Source: Paramagnetospirillum magneticum AMB-1 (lineage in GTDB: Bacteria > Pseudomonadota > Alphaproteobacteria > Rhodospirillales > Magnetospirillaceae). From it: a stretch of DNA of 64,000 nt. The stretch spans positions 2,845,943-2,909,942 of the forward strand of contig NC_007626.1 in the NCBI RefSeq assembly GCF_000009985.1. The letters run 5' to 3'. Made by a program: the position numbers and the translations under genes. A model generated the notes under the pieces. The model made no database searches. It saw only the letters and a list, made by a program, of their open reading frames with translations, and was not told the origin of the DNA. Shown here piece after piece: positions 59,565-64,000 of the stretch (its first letter is position 1; every line of letters starts with the position of its first letter).

Positions 59565-60755
59565 CTATTCGAGCGAAGTGAAGTCGGCGGCAGCGCCGCC
59601 AGCGACGGCCTGGCGCTTATCGCCAGCCGGGGCCAAGGTCGTTCCCGAGCTTTCGGCGACGACCAAGTGCTTGACCACGTCCTTGTTCTTGCCGAGCAGC
59701 TTGTCGGCAGCGGCGGGCGTGATGATCTTGCGGGTGTAGATGTCGAGGATGGGCAGCCCAGCCGTGAGCAGGGCGTCGGACGCCAAGTCATCGTCGGCCC
59801 ACTTGCGCTGGGCACGCTTCGGAACGAGCTTCCATCCGGGGATTTCGACGCCCTGCTCGAGCGAGGCATGGGCGTGCTCGCGCACACTCTTGAGCCAACC
59901 CTCGATGATCTCGGCGGCGTTGAGCACCTGGCCGATCCTGGCCGGGGCCATGGACGAGGGCGCCGGGGGCACGGTGATCGTGGTGTCGGTGAATTGGGCC
60001 TCGGCGGTGGCCAGGGCCATGCGTTCCATTTCGGGGCACACCGGCTTGGCACGGCAGAACCGGCAATGCTCGCCGGCCACTAAGGGGGCGTCGGGCTCGA
60101 GCGTGCGATTGATCACGTCGAACAGATCGACCGACCATTCAAAGAGCTCGAAGGCCGAAATCACCTCGAAGCGGATGGGGCCGTCTTCGTGGTAGGCCCG
60201 CGGCTGCACAATGGCGATTTGCACCTCGGAGACGACGTGTCCGAGCTTGTCGAGCTCGACGCAGGCGCCCAGCGCATAGCCGCGGAGCTGTCCATTGCCG
60301 TGGACTTCGACGACGAGTTGGCCGTGCTTGTAATCGGTGACCAACAGCGACTGGGTGCTCGGACGATACCGGGCAAAGTCCAACCGGCTGCGCAGCGGCA
60401 CCGGCGGGTTGAGGGGTGCCAGGTCGACGGGCAGTTCGACGAAAACGATGTCGCCGTCTTCGATCTGCGAGCGGCAGAAATCGAGGTAAACCTGTACGGC
60501 CGCGGCCATGTCCTCGTCGACGATTGACCCGCCGACCTTGCGGTCAATGAGCTCGATCGCGTCGATACCCTGGCGCAAGCCGATCTCGCCGCATTCGTGC
60601 GCGTCGGTGCCCTCCTCCGCATACGGGCTGGGCCTCTCCGGCGGGGCCTTGCGGCACTCGCGGATTGACCCAGGGCACGCGGCATAGCGGCTATACGACG
60701 AGAAACCGTGCTCGACGTGTCCCGACTTGTCGATCGGAACCAAGGGGGCGTTCAT
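59565..60755 (-). CDS. DUF2800-family phage nuclease, Cas4/RecB-like
   Basis: 396 aa. Starts with SSYSRYAACPGSIRECRK; metal-ligand acids are seen in EEGTDAHECGE, LRSRLDFARY and VTDYKHGQ (the last with the PD-(D/E)xK Lys), and CRFCRAKPVCPEM supplies cysteines for a possible Fe-S cluster. Such proteins act in phage recombination. In other phages DUF2800 lies directly before DUF2815 and DNA polymerase A on the same strand. Intact and coupled to the gene upstream by ATGA. Confidence 0.85.
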   Translation of the reverse strand: MNAPLVPIDKSGHVEHGFSSYSRYAACPGSIRECRKAPPERPSPYAEEGTDAHECGEIGLRQGIDAIELIDRKVGGSIVDEDMAAAVQVYLDFCRSQIEDGDIVFVELPVDLAPLNPPVPLRSRLDFARYRPSTQSLLVTDYKHGQLVVEVHGNGQLRGYALGACVELDKLGHVVSEVQIAIVQPRAYHEDGPIRFEVISAFELFEWSVDLFDVINRTLEPDAPLVAGEHCRFCRAKPVCPEMERMALATAEAQFTDTTITVPPAPSSMAPARIGQVLNAAEIIEGWLKSVREHAHASLEQGVEIPGWKLVPKRAQRKWADDDLASDALLTAGLPILDIYTRKIITPAAADKLLGKNKDVVKHLVVAESSGTTLAPAGDKRQAVAGGAAADFTSLE

Positions 60756-61072
60756 TACGCCACCTCGGCCATGACGGCGGCATACTGGTCGGGCTTGATG
60801 TCCGACAGACGCGAGGCGTTAAACTTGGTCAGCAGCGCCTTGACGGCCAGCGGCCCCTTGACCTTGGCGAACGCCTGCAACGCGGCGACCACCGCCGGGC
60901 CGTCAATGGCGGCGGGGGCTTCGGCCACCGGCTCGGGCTGGGCCTCGACGGGCGCCTCGGCCGCGATGTCCTTATCGGGCAGCGGGGCAAAGTCGGCATC
61001 GGCCACCGGCTCGGGGGCGGGCTCGGCCGCCTTCCTGGCGCGGGTCTTCTTGGCCGGGGCGTCCAAGGTCAC
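60755..61072 (-). CDS. Phage protein with acidic linker, 5' end at a rearrangement junction
   Basis: At most 105 aa if a GTG at 61072 is used. The N-terminus is basic (APAKKTRARKAAEP), the middle Glu/Pro/Ala-rich, and the C-terminus compact (VVAALQAFAKVKGPLAVKALL and DIKPDQYAAVMAEVA). No ribosome site precedes the GTG, and sequence upstream on this strand becomes the antisense of the polymerase gene, so the true start may be lost. Stop overlaps the DUF2800 start. Confidence 0.55.
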   Translation of the reverse strand: MTLDAPAKKTRARKAAEPAPEPVADADFAPLPDKDIAAEAPVEAQPEPVAEAPAAIDGPAVVAALQAFAKVKGPLAVKALLTKFNASRLSDIKPDQYAAVMAEVA

Positions 61073-62372
61073 CAAGGCCACCAAGGCGGCCGACCTGACG
61101 ACGTGGCTTCGTGACCAGGGCGTCGAAACCGAGGGCGTGGCCAAAGCCGCCGTGCGCCAAATGCTGGCCGGTGACATCGAGGGCGCCGCCCGCCAGGCCG
61201 TCGAAATCCGGGCCGAGGCCGCCAAGGCCAGCACTGCCAAATTGACGGCGATGGTCAAGTGCGCCTGTGATGACGGCCGCGCACGTGGTCTGCACCTCGT
61301 CTATGGCGCCGGCACCGGGCGTTGGGCGGGCCGGTTGATACAATTGCAAAACCTACCAAGAGGTGTAATTAAGAAAGCCGACCTAGCCATTCCGTTGATC
61401 ATTGACGGCGACATCGACCTCGTCTCGATGCTGTTCGGGCCGCCCTTGGATGTCATTTCGTCCAATCTGCGCGGGTGTCTGATACCGGCCGAGGGCTGCG
61501 ATTTCATACAGTCCGATTTCAGCAACATCGAGGGGCGCATCACCGCTTGGCTGGCGAACGAGGAATGGAAAATCCAAGCCTTCCGCGACTTCGATGCCGG
61601 TACCGGCCGCGATCTGTACCTGATCGGCGCAGAGAAGATTTTGACCCTGCTCAAAGTGCTCTATGCACACCCTTTAAACGAAAATAGTCCAGAGCGAACA
61701 CCCTATGGTAAGGTTCCCGAGCTCGCCCTCGGATTCGGCGGTGGCGTCGGGGCGTTCCAATCCATGGCCGCCATCTACGGCATGAAAGTCACCGACGAGG
61801 AGGCCGACCAGATCAAGGTCGCCTGGCGCGAGGCGCACCCTCGGGTCGTCGCCCTCTGGCGCAACATGGAAGACGCCGCCTTTAACGCCATCTCCAACCC
61901 GGGCCGGGTGGTCAGCACCGCGGGCGGGCGGATTAAGTACGTCGTCAAGGGCGGGTTCCTGTGGATGGTGTTGCCGTCGGGCCGCCCGCTGGCATACGCC
62001 CACCCGCGCATCGAGAAGCGGCGCCCGGCCTGGAACATTGGCCAGGACGAGATCAAGCTCAAAGACACCATCACTTTCATGGCGGTCAACAGCATCACCC
62101 GGAAATGGGAACGCTGCACGACATACGGCGGCTCGCTCGCTGAAAACGCCATCCAGGCCATTGCCCGCGATCTGTTGGCCAATGCCCTGCTCAAGCTCGA
62201 GGCGGCCGGGTATCCGGTCGTCATCCATGTTCACGACGAGGCGCTGGCCGAGGTCCGCAAGGGCGTCGGCAGCGTCGACGAGTTCAAATCAATCATGTGC
62301 GACACGCCCGCTTGGGCCGCCGGGCTCCCGGTGGCTGCGGCTGGCTGGCGCGGTTCGAGGTATCGGAAATGA
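61073..62372 (+). pseudogene. DNA polymerase I-like (family A) phage polymerase lacking its N-terminal part
   Basis: About 432 residues are recognisable. Polymerase motifs are complete: motif A IQSDFSNIEGR, motif B region RTPYGKVPELALGFGGGVG, and motif C VIHVHDEALAEV. The usual 3'-5' exonuclease half (about 200-250 residues) is missing; homology begins near ADLTTWLRDQGVETEG and the frame then merges into antisense of the leftward gene. The frame is open upstream to 60708 but only by chance. Phage polymerases of this kind normally sit beside DUF2815 on the same strand; here it is opposite, so an inversion or deletion joint is likely. Confidence 0.75.
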
Positions 62373-63306
62373 GCAGCAACCCATCTCGTTCGACAGCATC
62401 CGCGATCGCTTCCTGTTTAGCTCGGGCCTCGACCATAAGCTGGTGCTGGCAACCAAGGGCCGCGACGGCGTGGCGAAAACGGCAGCGGTTGCCGAGATGA
62501 TCGAATTTATCAAGGCCGAGGAGGTGGTCTATATCGCCATCGACCCCTTTGTGTCGATCCACCGCGGCGTCAGCGAGAACGCCAACGAGGAGGTCGAACA
62601 GGTCATGGACGCGGTGCGCGACATCGCCCATGGCGCCAATGTGGCGATCGACCTGATTCACCACACTGTCAAGGACCGGGGCGACGACCTCGAGCACCTG
62701 GCGGGCAATCTGGCGGTGGCGCGTGGCGCTGGCGCCATTGGTGGCGCGGTGCGCGGCGTCTATACCGTCATCCCCATGGGGCCTAAGTCCGCGGAGGCCG
62801 CGGGCATCGAGGAGGAAAAGAGGGGCAACTATGTGCGCCTCGACGTGGGCAGCGGCAATTTGACCGGGAAGTCGGAAAAGCCGATCTGGTTCGAACACAC
62901 CGAAACCGACATCAGCGGCAAGAAAGACTCGGTCAAGGGCGCCGATCTGACAGACGTTGGGTGGCGGGTGTCCATGCCGGTGCTGGTCGACGTTGACGCC
63001 TTACGGGGCAACGCGGCCCAGGCGAAACGTGACGCCGAGCTAGATGCTAAGATTAATCTAGCGAGCGCCACAGCTTTGGCGATGCCCCAGACGGGACAAA
63101 GCACCATCGGCGCCCTTGCCATAAAGGTGATGTCGCACACCGGGCTCAAAGAACGGGCGACAGAGGACAAGATAAAGGAACTTATCGGCAGCGGGTTCAC
63201 ATGGCCCGTTGGGCGACAAGTATGGAAGCTGACTCAGGATAAGCAAGGCCGGCACAAAAGCGCCCCCGTGATCGTAAAACTGACCCGCGAGGACGTTTCG
63301 CAATGA
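62371..63306 (+). pseudogene. RepA-like AAA/RecA-fold ATPase missing the N-terminal Walker A region
   Basis: Recognisable from about 62389 to the TGA at 63306 (about 305 residues). IAIDPFVSIHRGVSEN is Walker B plus the following conserved segment, LIHHTVKDRGDD and GAGAIGGAVRGVYTVIPM are the RepA hexameric-helicase motifs. The Walker A loop, normally about 100 residues earlier, is absent; upstream in frame lies polymerase coding sequence. The only ATG at 62369 is in another frame. The C-terminal region carries a winged-helix-like tail. Confidence 0.7.
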
Positions 63307-63526
63307 GCTTCGCAGCCCTTCGCAACGGACGCTTCGCAACCGGGCTTCGCAGCTTCGCAAATACACCCCGTGCGAACTGCGAAGCCGCAGAAACCCTAGC
63401 TTTTAGCGTTCGTTCGCAGCTTCGCAGCGGTGGTCGGTGCGAACACCGCTGCGAACCCCTTATTTTCTGCGGCTTCGCAGCTTCGCAGTCTTCGCAGCCC
63501 CTATAGGGGGTGTGCTCGTCTGCGAA
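63297..63526. repeat. Dense TTCGCA/TGCGAA hexamer array, candidate origin or regulatory iterons
   Basis: The hexamer TTCGCA occurs 11 times on the plus strand (at 63297, 63309, 63319, 63333, 63346, 63354, 63413, 63421, 63474, 63482, 63491) and its reverse complement TGCGAA five times (63371, 63378, 63438, 63450, 63521), 16 copies in 230 bp against about 0.1 expected. Many copies extend to GCTTCGCAG. The array begins at the stop of the RepA-like gene and ends before the next gene. A frame through it (63303-63506) is merely the repeat translated. It fits iterons bound by a replication protein. Confidence 0.7.
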
Positions 63527-63572
63527 GCACTCGCCGACCCCCAGGGCAACCCGATCGAGAGGAGATCACCAG

Positions 63573-64000
63573 ATGTCAAGACGTGGCCGAAAGAGAAACG
63601 CCAACGTGGCCCGTGAAACAAACGGCCGGGCCAAGCGGACCCAGCCGCAACAGATCATGCCCGACGCTGGCTTGGCCCAACGCGCCGTCATGCTGGGGCT
63701 GGACCCCGCCAGTTTGACCAGGCATGGTTCCGCTGCCGTTGCGGCGATCTGCGCCGACGCCACTGCCGGAACCGCCCTCGGCCGCATCGCCTATCGCTAT
63801 TTCGCCGACGGCACCCGCCAGCGGCGCACGGGCGTCTTCGACTATCGGCTCGAGGCATGGATCACCACCGACATGGAAGCGGCCGCCGAGGCATATCGGG
63901 CGCTTTGGGTTCGGTGGTATCGGGCGCTTGGTCTGCCGCGGCGTCATCCCCAGGGCCAGCAATTCGAGCGGGTGCCCTCCGGCGAGGACGCCGTCGACGA
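63573..64000 (+). CDS. Phage-type protein of unknown function (partial at the window end)
   Basis: 142 residues are visible and the frame is still open at 64000. AGGAG lies eight bases before the ATG. The first 25 residues are very basic (SRRGRKRNANVARETNGRAK), followed by LGRIAYRYFADGTRQRRTG and a Trp/Arg-rich stretch. It could be a small-terminase-like or regulatory protein, but I cannot assign it. Confidence 0.55.
   Translation, partial: MSRRGRKRNANVARETNGRAKRTQPQQIMPDAGLAQRAVMLGLDPASLTRHGSAAVAAICADATAGTALGRIAYRYFADGTRQRRTGVFDYRLEAWITTDMEAAAEAYRALWVRWYRALGLPRRHPQGQQFERVPSGEDAVD

Larger units (their letters stand above)
55432..64000. mobile_element. Prophage or integrated element (left end; right end outside the window)
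   Basis: The element starts at the accC 3' end with a tyrosine integrase, followed on the minus strand by a densely overlapping operon of small phage-type genes and a replication module (DUF2815, DUF2800, DNA polymerase A, RepA-like ATPase), then an iteron-like array and a further gene running off the window. No structural phage genes are seen yet. Several genes are truncated, so the element may be defective. No right attachment site is visible. Confidence 0.8.

Noticed and set aside
62440..62500. GRDGVAKT as a Walker A loop in the RepA-like protein
   Set aside because: The pattern departs from GxxxxGK(S/T) and lies directly before Walker B, where RepA homologues carry a GRDGV-type segment unrelated to the P-loop.
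63303..63506. A 67-codon frame through the TTCGCA array
   Set aside because: Its sequence (repeated SFA, LRS) is just the repeat translated; no ribosome site and no domain-like composition.
63297..63526. CRISPR array
   Set aside because: The repeats are 6-9 bp, in both orientations and irregularly spaced, with no constant spacer length and no cas genes.

Overview
The window reads as about 55 kb of GC-rich alphaproteobacterial chromosome followed by at least 8.5 kb of a prophage-like element that runs off the right end. Gene content suggests a Rhodospirillales host close to Magnetospirillum: form II RuBisCO with phosphoribulokinase, a complete periplasmic nitrate reductase operon, a membrane-bound formate dehydrogenase operon, anaerobic HemN, TrcR, a fused ThiS-ThiG, and several chemotaxis or c-di-GMP proteins. 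The genus is inferred from family knowledge only; no database search was possible.

Layout, chromosome part. 1-7.2 kb: hemerythrin tail, a YfcG-type glutathione transferase, a damaged chemoreceptor gene, a STAS / HATPase / response-regulator-PP2C partner-switching set, and a second chemoreceptor. 7.2-10.1 kb: fructose-1,6-bisphosphatase, then a translationally coupled trio (HybE-like chaperone, FGE-fold protein, cupin). 10.1-20.7 kb: formate dehydrogenase region (polyferredoxin, FdhD, a MobA-DUF3305 fusion, DUF3306, TorD-like chaperone, small Tat protein, FdhA, FdhB, small lipoprotein, cytochrome b). 20.8-24.7 kb: PaaY-like protein, thioesterase, 3-hydroxybutyrate dehydrogenase, DUF1192, quinone oxidoreductase, TrcR. 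24.7-32.3 kb: AsmA-like protein, GlnE, Bcp, DUF455 protein. 32.4-38.7 kb: napFDAGHBC with a Crp/Fnr-type palindrome upstream. 38.8-46.9 kb: EAL/GGDEF protein, NudC, cbbM-cbbP, dCMP deaminase, HemN, an orphan. 47-55.4 kb: RNase T2, alpha/beta hydrolase, 32-aa membrane protein, ThiSG, a membrane orphan, a binding-protein/sensor-kinase pair, and aroQ-accB-accC.

The physiology is coherent: formate oxidation (Fdh) feeds the quinone pool, Nap uses it under low oxygen, HemN makes haem without oxygen, and RuBisCO, Prk and Fbp allow CO2 fixation.

Mobile part, 55.43-64 kb. A tyrosine integrase directly abuts the 3' end of accC. It is the last gene of a leftward operon of small, overlapping phage-type genes (excisionase-like, XRE, SleB-type hydrolase, DUF6378, DUF2815, DUF2800). 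The replication module is visibly rearranged. The DUF2815 gene is cut short. A family A DNA polymerase lacking its N-terminal half starts head-to-head with a leftward gene at about 61.07 kb. A RepA-like ATPase lacks its Walker A segment. Downstream lies a dense array of TTCGCA/TGCGAA hexamers (16 copies in 230 bp), a candidate replication origin or regulatory array and the most unusual non-coding structure seen here.
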